Of a DNA stretch of 23,824 nt, positions 1 to 8,504 are shown one piece after another. Under the pieces are notes generated by a model. It saw only the letters and a program-made list of their open reading frames with translations, did no database searches and was not told where the DNA came from. Positions within the stretch are counted from its first letter, which is position 1. Each line of letters starts with the position of its first letter. The DNA comes from SKLM01 sp964575455 (GTDB lineage: Bacteria > Chloroflexota > Anaerolineae > B4-G1), in contig CAZNRX010000061.1 in the NCBI GenBank assembly GCA_964575455.1, positions 1-23,824 on the forward strand, written 5' to 3'. Both the position numbers and the translations under genes were made by a program.

Positions 1-2
1 TG

Positions 3-746
3 CGTGACCTGGTGCTGCAGATGCAGTTCAACAAACCTCGCGAGACCGGCGACCTCGCGGACCTGGCGAAGATGACTGCGAGCCTGGAACTCGCCAACAA
101 GTTGCTGCCCCAGGGCCCAGACAGGCCCAGGATCTGGACACAAACTCGAACGGGCGTCGGGTATTTCGATCCAGATCCAGATACCGCCAGATTCCAACTG
201 GCCAGATCCACCTTCCTACAGATGATGATCTCGCCCCACATCATCCACGTGGTGAGCACCTGCGAGGCCGACCACGCTGCAACGGTGAAAGACATCATAG
301 AAAGCTCGAAGCTGGTGAGACGGTGTGTCAGGATCTTCAGGCAGCATGAGCCGGAGCTGACCAAGTACCTTCGCGACCCCATTGTGGTCGAACGGCGGGA
401 ATTCCTGCTCAAGGAAGCCGAGTTCCTCCTACAGAGGATTGCACGCCTGGGCCAAGGCAGCGACAAAACTCGACCGTTAGCGAAGCGGCGCGCATCACGA
501 GCTGTGGACGGATCCACCCTACGGCCATTGGTATCCAGTCTCGCGGATGCGGGGACGTTGGCCGAAGCTCTGCGACGGGGCCATATGGCTGCCCCCGGTA
601 TCTTCCATCCGGCGTATTCGGCTGACCGTAGGCTCACCACAGGACCCACCCAGAATGGTTTCATTGACTGTCTGGATCTGCAGGGGGGCAAACGGGCAGG
701 CATCATGCAAGAAGAGGCAAGACTCTCTTTTCTGGAGTACGCCTGA
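3..746 (+). CDS. 3' part of an unrecognised protein, possibly cobalamin-related (5' end outside window)
   Basis: The frame is open to the left edge, so the N-terminus is missing; the in-window GTG at 12 is probably internal. About 245 residues are visible. The segment with RIWTQTRTGVGYFDPDP, then ISPHIIHVVSTCEADHAA and a helical stretch rich in Glu and Leu reads as genuine folded protein. The tail (EALRRGHMAAPGIF, then a region ending LSFLEYA) is weaker but could be the same family. From memory it resembles C-terminal regions of proteins found near B12-dependent mutases, but no cofactor motif such as DxHxxG lies inside the window, so function is open. It stops with TGA at 744-746 and no gene follows closely. 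Confidence 0.5.
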   Translation, partial: RDLVLQMQFNKPRETGDLADLAKMTASLELANKLLPQGPDRPRIWTQTRTGVGYFDPDPDTARFQLARSTFLQMMISPHIIHVVSTCEADHAATVKDIIESSKLVRRCVRIFRQHEPELTKYLRDPIVVERREFLLKEAEFLLQRIARLGQGSDKTRPLAKRRASRAVDGSTLRPLVSSLADAGTLAEALRRGHMAAPGIFHPAYSADRRLTTGPTQNGFIDCLDLQGGKRAGIMQEEARLSFLEYA

Positions 747-1753
747 GCCGGGAAGCGATCTGACCTGTCGTAGCGTGCGAGGGTCACCACCTCTGGCCGC
801 GTGGCCGCCACCGCCCGAAGGCATCTTCGATGTCCATCGTCATCGCCCCACCAATCGGCGCTACTCCCACGTTGTGGCGCAGCCGGCGCTAGATCTCTTC
901 GGACAGCGACGTATCCTCTAAGACTAGCAGTCGATGCCCTTCCAGCGCGAACAAACCACAGCTCCCTCACCTACCAAACGAGGCTCGCCGATGAAGGAGC
1001 GGCAGAAGGCCGTCAAAGCAAGTCCTCGTGCTCCATGAGCACGCCCCTCGCTTCTCAGAAAGAGAAAGACCGGACATCTGCCGACAGGCATGCCTGGCCC
1101 ATCTAGGGCACAACGGTACTGGACAGCAGGCTAGATCGATGCATGGCAAGAAACACGTCGACAGCCTCGTTCTAGGTCATCGTTGGTGCTTTGCTGGCTG
1201 TTTCTGCCGGGCCAGACTTGTTGTCCTCAGAGACGTCCAGGCTTTTGTGACGCAATTCAATCCCGTCAGAGTCGGTTTTCGCGGCGCAAAACGGCCTTCC
1301 TGAGGACTGATTTCGCCCTGAAGGGCTCGTTTCACGGCGCTCTTTCACGGCGTTGGCCCAATGAGAACGTCCGTTCTCACCCCTATCCTATCAGCTACGA
1401 CCAGTTGGGTCAAGGAACCAAGAAACACGAACAGGAGGCTACCGATTCCTGAACGCTGTGTCTTCGCCTCCAAAGCACAACTGTCCCACGTGGATGCGCC
1501 CAGGTATCTGATAACGATGTGTTGGCCTATGCGCCGCGAATCTTGACACAAACAGCCGTCCCCCGGGGTGGGGCTTTCACCCCACCCTCGGAATCGAGCT
1601 CGGCGCTAGGGGCGTCGGGGCGAAGCTCCGGCGCATCAGCGACAGGCGAGTTTACATCCGACCAATCGCTGTAGACTTTCCGGCAAGGCACGGGTGCACT
1701 GGACCCCGTCTCCGTCGGGCATCTTCGGCACCTTCGAGCCCACTGATCTATCG
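747..1753. other. Gene-free stretch of about 1 kb
   Basis: Open frames here are short, overlap one another on both strands, and show no recognisable domain or ribosome-binding site. A near-tandem 10-bp repeat (TTTCACGGCG twice) lies around 1330-1355 and a GC-rich hairpin at 1566-1587. It may be decayed coding sequence or a long intergenic region. Confidence 0.5.
1566..1587 (-). terminator. GC-rich hairpin downstream of the beta-helix gene
   Basis: An 8-bp perfect stem (GGGTGGGG / CCCCACCC) encloses a 6-nt loop, about 165 bases past the stop of the minus-strand gene ending at 1754. No T-run follows on the minus strand, so it is not a classic intrinsic terminator. It may act as a 3'-end or pause structure only. 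Confidence 0.25.
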
Positions 1754-3739
1754 TCAGGAATTGGACGGGCCTTCGACCTCCTTGAGCACGAGGGGCATGA
1801 AGAGCCGACGGGGCTCTCCCGCGATTGTGACGGTGTGCGTCGCTGTATTGCTGCCGCCGCAGTTCTCCGCTGTCACGGTGATGACCTTCGTGCCCGAAAC
1901 CGCCCAGATGTAGGTGGAGAACGCGCTGGACTGCCCGGCGTGGGGCTCCGGCGACCATGTGTAGGTGATCGGGGGCGTGGCGTCGGTCGGTGTGATCCTG
2001 GCGGTGAACGCATAAGGTAGGTCGGCGACGCCGCTGGTAGGCCCGCTGATGACCACGCCGGTCAGGTGGTTGGTGCAGTGGAAGGAGTACTCGTCGGCGC
2101 CGATGTCGTAGCCCAGGCCGTTGGGCCGCGCCTCGCCGTCGATGTCGACATCGACGCGGGGGAGGATGGCGCCCGCGTCGATGGCGGGCGAGCCGTATTG
2201 CAGGTGATAGTCGGCGTCCAGCAGCGGATCTTGTGCTGTGATGGGATCGACGTTGACGATGACGCCTTGACCGCCCACGTCTCCGTCACTGTTGGCGTAG
2301 AAGAGCGTGTGGTCGAGGCGGGCGGTGCTGGTCGCGACGGCGTAGATACCATAGGTATGGCTGTAGATCAGGTTGTTGGTCAGGGCAAGTGTGACGTAGG
2401 GATCGCTGAGGTGGATGGCCACGCGCCCCTTGCGGCTGCCTTGATCGTTGGCGGCAAAGGTGTTGTGCAAGAGCGTGCCGCTGACCGGCTCCGTGCTCCA
2501 GGCCTCGAAGGCCATACCGCCGCCCTCGTGCCCGCCGTGATTCTCGGCCACGATGCTGTTGGTCATAGTAAACGCGGTGTTGTGCCCCATGTAGAGCCCG
2601 CCGCCTCGGTAGGCGCGGTTCCCCACGAAACGGTTGGCCTCCAGGGTCAAGTCGCGGGCCGCATAGGTGTACAGTCCGCCGCCGGAGCCGGAATTCAGGC
2701 CAGAGCTGGCATTCCCCTCAAAGCGGTTGTGGGCCAGGGCCGCTCGGTAGCAGCTCCAGAGCTGCATTCCGCCGCCCGTGCCGCCCGAGGCATTCAGGTT
2801 GACGGTATTGCGGTGTACCACGTTGTTCCGGAAGGTGAGATCGTGGCTCCTGTAGCAATAGACGCCGCCGCCGTCGCTGCTCTGCCAGCCTGGGCCACGG
2901 TAGGCCACGTTGTGGGCGATCTGGTTGCCCTCCATCAGTACATCGGGACTGGACGAGAAAGCGATGCCGCCTCCGTAGCCAGCGCTATCGCCGGTGACGA
3001 CGCCGGTGTTGCTCAGCACGACGTTGTTCGCCACCTGCGCCGCCGGAGCATTCGAGAGGTAGATGCCGCCGCCCTGTCCGATACCGTTGACATTGGCGGC
3101 GTTGGAGATGATCACATTGGCGGTGATGACGGCCGTGCCGTCAGGGTTGTTTAGGTAGATGCCACCACCGTAGGCCCGACCGTCGGTGTCAGAAGGGCCG
3201 GCCACGTTGTGGGTGACGATATTGTGGGCGATGAGGGGCGTGGCGCCTGTGCTGTGGATGCCGCCGCCCCGGCCCGCGTTGAACGAGACGTGGGCAGCGC
3301 TCCCATTGGCGATGGCAAAGCCATCGACGGTTGGCGCGATAGCCACCGCGCGGCCATCGAGGTGGATCACCCGCCGCTCGTCCTCACCGTCCAGCGTGGT
3401 GGGGTAGGCATCGGGATCGCGCACCACGGAGCCAGCCGGGGCGCCATCCCATCCGCCGTAGAGCGTGATGGTCTTTGCTACCGTGATCACGGCGCCCCCG
3501 CTGCCGGTGTAGGTCCCCTGCGCCACGTAGATCGTGTCGCCCTCGGTCGCTGCCTCCAGCGCGGTCCGTAGGGCACAAGGGCTCGCCTGGGAGCAATCGC
3601 CGTCGCCGTCGGGCATCACGAACACATCGCCGGGTTTGGCGTAGGCTACTTGTGGCACCCCGCCCAACAGCAGGAAGAGCGCTAGCAGGAACACCCCCGC
3701 AAACCCCAGCGTGAAACCGATCTGTTTGTACCGATTCAT
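1754..3739 (-). CDS. Secreted right-handed beta-helix protein (choice-of-anchor Q type)
   Basis: 661 residues. The ATG at 3737-3739 follows AGGAGG (3745-3750) at good spacing. Residues 1-34 form a signal peptide (hydrophobic core LALFLLLGG, likely cleavage after AYA). Next is a segment typical of these proteins (CSQASPCALRTALEAA, then GDTIYVAQGTY). Residues of about 100-480 are many imperfect 20-30-residue coils with repeated G-G-G-I-Y and N-N-V motifs, the pattern of a parallel beta-helix. The segment PAIDAGA ... DIGADEY matches the C-terminal part of choice-of-anchor Q domains. A PKD/Ig-like domain follows, then a tail with LFMPLVLK, like the C-terminal motif of many Chloroflexota exported proteins. 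Probable surface polysaccharide-binding, lyase-like or adhesive role; no catalytic residues can be assigned. Confidence 0.85.
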   Translation of the reverse strand: MNRYKQIGFTLGFAGVFLLALFLLLGGVPQVAYAKPGDVFVMPDGDGDCSQASPCALRTALEAATEGDTIYVAQGTYTGSGGAVITVAKTITLYGGWDGAPAGSVVRDPDAYPTTLDGEDERRVIHLDGRAVAIAPTVDGFAIANGSAAHVSFNAGRGGGIHSTGATPLIAHNIVTHNVAGPSDTDGRAYGGGIYLNNPDGTAVITANVIISNAANVNGIGQGGGIYLSNAPAAQVANNVVLSNTGVVTGDSAGYGGGIAFSSSPDVLMEGNQIAHNVAYRGPGWQSSDGGGVYCYRSHDLTFRNNVVHRNTVNLNASGGTGGGMQLWSCYRAALAHNRFEGNASSGLNSGSGGGLYTYAARDLTLEANRFVGNRAYRGGGLYMGHNTAFTMTNSIVAENHGGHEGGGMAFEAWSTEPVSGTLLHNTFAANDQGSRKGRVAIHLSDPYVTLALTNNLIYSHTYGIYAVATSTARLDHTLFYANSDGDVGGQGVIVNVDPITAQDPLLDADYHLQYGSPAIDAGAILPRVDVDIDGEARPNGLGYDIGADEYSFHCTNHLTGVVISGPTSGVADLPYAFTARITPTDATPPITYTWSPEPHAGQSSAFSTYIWAVSGTKVITVTAENCGGSNTATHTVTIAGEPRRLFMPLVLKEVEGPSNS

Positions 3740-4351
3740 CTATGCCTCCTCGTCGGGTTCGTTCACCTTGCTATCTGAAGACCTCAGTGACTGTGGTCGT
3801 CAGGAAGAACGCTTCGTCTCTGCAGGAAACCCCGCAGTAGCGGGCTTTCGACTCACTTCAGGACAAGCAGCAAGGCGGCCAGGGCCAGAAGAATCATCCA
3901 TTTTCGATTGCGCCCTACTTGTTCCTTCTAGCGTACTCGAGTCACGCAACCACCCACGACTTCTCTGTTGGTGGTGTTCCCACTTGCTCAGCCTTGGAGC
4001 ATTTTGTGAGACCACCATGATCAACAACGGGTCGCGGCAAGACCAAGCTCTCGAATGACTTGGCCGTAGCTGGCTTGGGCAGGGACCCTCGATAATACCC
4101 TCAGTCTGGCCGCACAGGTAGCTTCGAGGCATCTGAGCACCGGTGGCAACGACGCGCTGGAGACCAAGACTGCAGACACACCACCACCGTAGCCCGCACT
4201 CTTGGACCCTGTATGCCGACTTGCGGATGAGATCATCGACTATGCCGTCGTTCAGCGTGTCGACTACCGCGTCAGCCATAAGCACAACACTCGCCCGATG
4301 CCTCTCATTATTCTGGATCTAACAAAGTGATCCTTGGTGAATGAGAGCGGC
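3740..4351. other. Gene-free stretch between the beta-helix and macro-domain genes
   Basis: About 610 bases. A minus-strand open frame (3800-4285) has low-complexity, Cys/Arg/Ser-rich composition, no ribosome-binding site and no domain I recognise. The last part contains the ribosome-binding site of neither flanking gene except AGGAGG at 3745-3750 for the beta-helix gene. Confidence 0.45.
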
Positions 4352-4900
4352 TTAGTCGGCATCGTTTGATCCCACCAGGGCCTTCAGCACTCGTTCGTGA
4401 ACACGTAGATCCGCTCGGTGGTACAGCACGAAGCGTATGTGCTTGACCGATGACAGGCGGGGCAGCCTATGGATCACTGTCTCGAATGCCACCCTCGCTG
4501 CCGGCTCCATCGGGTAGCCAAAGGCTCCCGTAGATATAGCCGGGAAGGCAACGGAACGAATCTGGTTCTGCTCCGCCAGCTCGAGCCCATTCCGATAACA
4601 CGAGGCCAACAACTCGTCAGCAGGCTCATCCACGCCGTAGACCGGCCCGAGACAGTGAATCACATATCGATTGGGCAGATTGTGCGCACCGGTGATCACC
4701 GCCTCCCCCGGCCCGATGGGGGCCAGCGGGCGGCATTCCTCTGCCAGTCCTGGACCCGCCGCCTGATGAATCGCGCCGGCGACCCCGCCGCCCATCCGCA
4801 ACTGTGCGTTGGCCGCGTTGACGACGGCTTCCATGTCGGGCTGCTGCGCTATATCACCCTGTACACACTCAAGCGTAATTCCTTGAACCTCTCGTATCAT
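4352..4900 (-). CDS. Macro-domain protein, ADP-ribose binding or hydrolase
   Basis: 182 residues, the usual size for a stand-alone macro domain. Motifs in order: QGDI (14-17, adenine-binding Asp16), VVNAAN (26-31), GGGVAGAIHQAAG (37-49), a VITGAHNLP strand, YVIHCLGPVY, and ISTGAFGYP near residue 122 (the diphosphate/ribose loop). Macro domains bind ADP-ribose and many hydrolyse O-acetyl-ADP-ribose or remove mono-ADP-ribose from proteins or nucleic acid. The catalytic Asp of MacroD/YmdB-type enzymes (GVDGAIH) is Ala here (GVAGAIH), as in the Af1521-like branch. So I call the domain firmly and the deacetylase reaction loosely. A GGGGGTGAG ribosome-binding site precedes the ATG at 4900. The gene stands alone. 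Confidence 0.92.
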   Translation of the reverse strand: MIREVQGITLECVQGDIAQQPDMEAVVNAANAQLRMGGGVAGAIHQAAGPGLAEECRPLAPIGPGEAVITGAHNLPNRYVIHCLGPVYGVDEPADELLASCYRNGLELAEQNQIRSVAFPAISTGAFGYPMEPAARVAFETVIHRLPRLSSVKHIRFVLYHRADLRVHERVLKALVGSNDAD

Positions 4901-5183
4901 GATGAACTCACCCCCCTGGGCGTCTCCGTTCTGCCCTACTACCTGTCGATTGTGCCAAGCTGCGCGACAGCCTCGCCGGAAACCCTCCCATCACCGCCGT
5001 CGACGCTCGCCAGCCGCGCAGGCACGACCGCGGCGCTCGCCCTTCAGCTTCAACGACAGGTTAGACTGAACCGACGGGCAACCGCAGCCCTCCATCACAG
5101 GTCAGCCCGTTATTCTGGCCGACCTGTTTGTTGAGTTTAGATAGATGGCAGGGGCGGCTCGCGACTTGCGCGAAACCGCCCCG

Positions 5184-5233
5184 ATGGTAGAAACCTGTGG
5201 GATGCCATCAACAACCCAGGAGGTTTCTACCAT
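5184..5233 (+). promoter_or_regulatory. Inverted repeat covering the transposase ribosome-binding site and start codon
   Basis: ATGGTAGAAACCT (5184-5196) is the perfect reverse complement of AGGTTTCTACCAT (5221-5233), a 13-bp stem with a 24-nt loop. The right arm includes the second half of the AGGAGG Shine-Dalgarno (5218-5223) and the first two bases of the ATG at 5232. In RNA this would hide the start site. A second short inverted repeat, GGGGCGG (5151-5157) / CCGCCCC (5176-5182), lies just upstream. Confidence 0.6.
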
Positions 5234-6533
5234 GAAGCAGTTTAACAACTTGATCGAGTTTCGTCAAGCCATCTATGAGTATGGCCTTCCCAAGGCCCAA
5301 GACGCTCAATTCGAGCTTGTGGATGCGCTTCTTCTCGGCTCGCGTATCCGCTCCTTCCCCGAGCTGAGCCTCTCCCCAGTCTTCCGACGCAAGTGGCCCA
5401 GCGCCTATGCTGCCCTTGAAGATAGGGAACAAAACCGGGAGTGGTTGGAGAAGCTCTGCGTCGGACAGATCCCGACGGAAAGCGTCCAGGTCTTCTCTCT
5501 GGACGGCACGGCTTGGCCTCATCCGGAGGCAAGGACACTGCTTGACCGCCAATATGTCTACAGCGGTGGCGAGATTGTGGTCGGGCATCCTTACTCCATA
5601 CTGGCCTGGGTGCCTGAGCCTGACACGAGTTGGGCACCGCCGGTGTCGACACGTCGAGTCCTCAGTGAGCAGACCGACACCGAGGTGGGGGTAGAGCAGG
5701 TGAAACGACTTTGTCGGCTGCGACGTGAAGAGATGCTTCAATGGCTGCATCTGATCGTAGGCGACTGCAAGTACGGCAACCATCGTTTCCTGGGGCCTTT
5801 GAAGGATGAGCCGTGCGGGGCGCTGGTTCGTATGCGCCGTGACCGTGTGCTGTATGGAGACCCCGGTCCCTACCAGGGGGTAGGCCGACCGAGGGTCCAC
5901 GGCGATCGCTTTGCCTTCAAAGAGCCGGAGACGTGGGGCGAGCCAGACAGTGAAGTGGGACTGGAGGATGAGCGCTGGGGCAAGGTACGGATACGACGAT
6001 GGGACAACAAGCACGCCCGTCAAGACGCCGGGACCGTGTTAAGCATCATCCTGGTGGAGACCCATCTGGAGCGCGATAAGCCATCCGCACCTTTCTGGCT
6101 GGGGCACCAGCCGCTGGCTTACCAGCCACCGCCTCACCAGGAGCCAGGCACTCAAGACCTGGTCGACTTGTGGCACTGGTACGACTGGCGATGGCCCGTG
6201 GAGCCCAGCATCCGCTTCCGCAAACAGTATCTCCACTGGACCACGCCTCAGTTCCAAGAGCCAGAGAAATGTGACCGATGGACGAGCAGCTTAATCGACG
6301 TTGCACAGTGGGAGCTATTCTTGGCGCGGGATGTGGTCCAGGACGAGCCGTTGCCTTGGCAACCCCCTCAGGAGCGACTGACGCCAGAGCGAACGCTCCA
6401 GAGTCTGGGAGCGACTTTCCGAGAGATTGGCACCCCGGCAGCACCACCCCAAACTCGCGGAAAGTCCCCCGGCTGGCCGAAGAGGCGGCCACGGACTCGT
6501 CGCAAGCGGCATCCAGTGGTCAAGAAGGGCTAG
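5232..6533 (+). CDS. DDE transposase, NF041680-like family
   Basis: 433 residues from the ATG at 5232, chosen because AGGAGG lies 8 bases upstream; the frame is open further upstream but begins outside this signal. Putative catalytic triad: Asp91 (SLDGTAWPHP), Asp178 (IVGDCKYGNHRF) and Glu324 (RWPVEPSIRFRKQ). Other family-like landmarks are ARTLLDRQYVY, VGHPYSILAW, RMRRDRVLY, the RRWDN-HAR strand, CDRWTSLI-like helix and a basic tail (RGKSPGWPKRRPRTR ... VVKKG). The length and intact ends indicate a functional copy. It cuts and joins DNA at the element's ends. Translation is probably held down by the leader hairpin. It has no link to the neighbouring genes. Confidence 0.88.
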   Translation: MKQFNNLIEFRQAIYEYGLPKAQDAQFELVDALLLGSRIRSFPELSLSPVFRRKWPSAYAALEDREQNREWLEKLCVGQIPTESVQVFSLDGTAWPHPEARTLLDRQYVYSGGEIVVGHPYSILAWVPEPDTSWAPPVSTRRVLSEQTDTEVGVEQVKRLCRLRREEMLQWLHLIVGDCKYGNHRFLGPLKDEPCGALVRMRRDRVLYGDPGPYQGVGRPRVHGDRFAFKEPETWGEPDSEVGLEDERWGKVRIRRWDNKHARQDAGTVLSIILVETHLERDKPSAPFWLGHQPLAYQPPPHQEPGTQDLVDLWHWYDWRWPVEPSIRFRKQYLHWTTPQFQEPEKCDRWTSSLIDVAQWELFLARDVVQDEPLPWQPPQERLTPERTLQSLGATFREIGTPAAPPQTRGKSPGWPKRRPRTRRKRHPVVKKG

Positions 6534-6807
6534 AACTCGCCCAAAGTCGGCTCGAAACTTGATTGTTAAAGAACGTCACCTGACTCGACGGACATCGAGG
6601 ATCTTACGCTTTGTCTAAGCTCAAGCAACTGATAAGTTAGCGTAGACGACAAGGTAGCCGAGCATTCGGTTACCTAGAATCAGGCCAGTGAGCCCCTGTG
6701 GGAGAGTGAGATGCCCACTGGCGGGCCTGTTTGTCCCACCAGAGCGAGGCTGGCCTCGTTTCTAGCTGCCATTGGTATGGTGAAGCTGCGCCAAGACCTC
6801 TGGATGT

Positions 6808-7566
6808 CTAGGCGGCTCGCCCTCCGTCTAACAGGGAGTATTCCCTAGGAGGCGGGAAGGTGAGCCGTGTCCCGAGCACCTCGTTGGTTTGCCAACCTTC
6901 TACATCCAGCAGAGTCTTCCCTGCAAGTCCGATCCGCTGCAGGATCTCCTGCTGGTGAGCCGTTCCCAGACGATTATCATTGAACTTCTGAGCTGGCATG
7001 CCTAGCACCTGGGGAAGGATCGAATAAGCCATCCAATCAGCCACTTTGTACAATGGACGCGGCGCTGCCAGACGATTGAGGGCCAGCACCACCACGACCG
7101 TGCCATGCTCGACCTCCGCTTCGGTAGGGCAGTACTGGTTGACGATCTCCGCCACTTCAAGCTCCTCCAGCAGAGGGTACAGAATCAATAGGGCACCAAG
7201 GAGATGGCACACCTGGCAACGTGTGAAAAGACACACCCATTGCGCCATCGTCCAGCCCTTCATCCGACGGAGCTGGGCCCATAGTCTCAGAACGCGCACC
7301 ACCCATTCGAGCCACCGAAAGGAACGCCGATGTCGAGAGGGCCTCAATCGCCAAGGGAAGAGATGTCCTGGGATGTCGCCTAGCCTCATGACAGGAGCAA
7401 GTAACTCGCCAGGCGTCGGTGTCGACCCGCCTGGATGGCAAGAAGCTCTCTCCAAGGCCAAGACCGCCGGTGTGTCAGCAAAGCAGAGACTGATCACGAT
7501 CACCAGCAGCCAGATCAACCAGTGACCAATGACTTGGCGAACGCTCAAGAATGTGGTAGACTTCAT
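6808..7566 (-). pseudogene. Truncated IS1634/DUF4277-type transposase, N-terminal part
   Basis: About 252 residues from the ATG at 7566 (AGGAG 7 bases upstream); an upstream in-frame ATG at 7614 has no such site. Residues of about 115-205 carry the signature of the N-terminal domain of IS1634-type transposases: HLLGALLILYPLLEEL, NQYCPTEAEVEHG, LALNRLAAPRPLYKVADW and a FNDNRLG motif. After this the reading frame ends within about 45 residues, whereas the family is usually near 500 residues or more, so the catalytic DDE core is missing. The first 35 residues (HWLIWLLVIVISL ... AVLA) look like a signal peptide or membrane segment, odd for a transposase and possibly a fusion or leader. Probably a decayed element beside the intact insertion sequence. 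Confidence 0.7.
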
Positions 7567-8504
7567 GTTGTGCTCCTTGCGTGGTGCTGGTTTGGGCAAA
7601 ACCATTGGTACCACAAAAGGAGCACTTCGTCATCTGTCTGTCCTCAGGCTGACTTGTCAGTTGTCAAGGTGCGAAATATAGGCAAAGTATGTACCAGTTG
7701 AAGGTGTGTTTATTGTGACTCGCTGGCCGCCTCGAGGAGCCCCGAGAGACCGGGGCGCCATCGTAGGGCTGCGAATGATGTGGTAGCTACAACTGGCGCA
7801 TCGGCCCACGTCAACCGTAGCCCGGCCTGGCTCAGGAGATCTGTGATCACCTCGAACTCCAGCTTCGCCGAATGGCCCGATCTGCCTCTTCTGAGTGCCG
7901 GTATATGATCTCACGGTTGCCAGAGAAGGTCAACTTCTTACACTGCCTACGGGTACAGGTTTTGGGGGTAATATCCGTTCTGACACCGACGCCATTCAAG
8001 AGTGGGCTGCAATCCGCAGGTCGCATAGGCTACACCGCGTATCTAGATGGTGGCGCAAGCAGGACCACCACATGTGGGTTGTCCGGGATGTCAATTGCTG
8101 CGAAAGCCCTGCACCACGAGGGTGTTGAATAAGCCACAGCCCACTCAATCGGTGGGACGCGCATATCGCAGAATCAGGCGTTGTCGGCATAGCATCCCTA
8201 ATTCGGCGCCGTCTCGTGCCAGAAGTGGGGCGTCTACCCTATGCGACTAGTCGTTAAAGGTGTTTTTCAACACCCTCCACCACTGGCCTTGTGCTCCTCG
8301 GCGACTGATTGTATACTTGGCTAGGAACAAGCTCGCGGCCCAGGTCGCACTCGACGCTCGCCCTAGGAATGGCAGGATGCACGCCACCAGGTCCCGCGAT
8401 GCAAGTCGTTGCACGACAGTCAGACCTATGGGAAGAAGTAGTAAAGGGAGTACCATCTCGCCCTGTAACGTGCATAGTGGCGCACTGTCGAGAGGATATC
8501 GTCG
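7567..8504. other. Gene-free stretch containing a MITE-like insertion
   Basis: About 940 bases between the transposase remnant and the TrmB-type regulator. Short frames on both strands show no domain. It contains the 160-bp element at 8118-8277. The last 30 bases hold the ribosome-binding site AGAGG (8491-8495) of the regulator, and the promoter of the radical SAM operon should lie here, but I cannot point to clear -35 and -10 boxes. Confidence 0.5.
8118..8277. mobile_element. MITE-like element with inverted repeats and target duplication
   Basis: GAGGGTGTTGAA (8118-8129) is the exact reverse complement of TTCAACACCCTC (8266-8277), and similarity runs about three bases further inward. Immediately outside, CACCAC occurs on both sides (8112-8117 and 8278-8283), a 6-bp target-site duplication. 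The 136-bp interior has no credible reading frame. The ends resemble those of IS elements with GGGTGTTGAAAAA-type termini, so it is probably a non-autonomous derivative moved by a transposase elsewhere in the genome. Confidence 0.7.

Larger units (their letters stand above)
5124..6631 (+). mobile_element. Insertion sequence of about 1.5 kb with a single DDE transposase
   Basis: The element is defined by the full-length transposase at 5232-6533. Candidate imperfect terminal inverted repeats are 5124-5146 and the reverse complement of 6609-6631; they agree at roughly 16 of 23 positions, sharing TTGAG-TTAGA-A. No target-site duplication is obvious beyond these points, so the exact ends are provisional. 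Confidence 0.5.

Noticed and set aside
2066..3154. Long plus-strand frame (362 codons) opposite the beta-helix gene
   Set aside because: Composition of repeated Val, Gly, Ala and Asp mirrors the GC-rich repeat codons of the minus-strand gene, which has a signal peptide, ribosome-binding site and domains.
4469..5134. Plus-strand frame of 221 codons over the macro-domain gene
   Set aside because: Shadow of the clearly recognisable macro-domain gene; no domain of its own.
5208..6023. Minus-strand frame of 271 codons over the transposase
   Set aside because: Antisense shadow of the transposase with its full DDE set.
6684..6722. GCCAGTG/CACTGGC inverted repeat after the insertion sequence
   Set aside because: Only 7 bp with a 25-nt loop and no T-run; not convincing as a terminator or element end.
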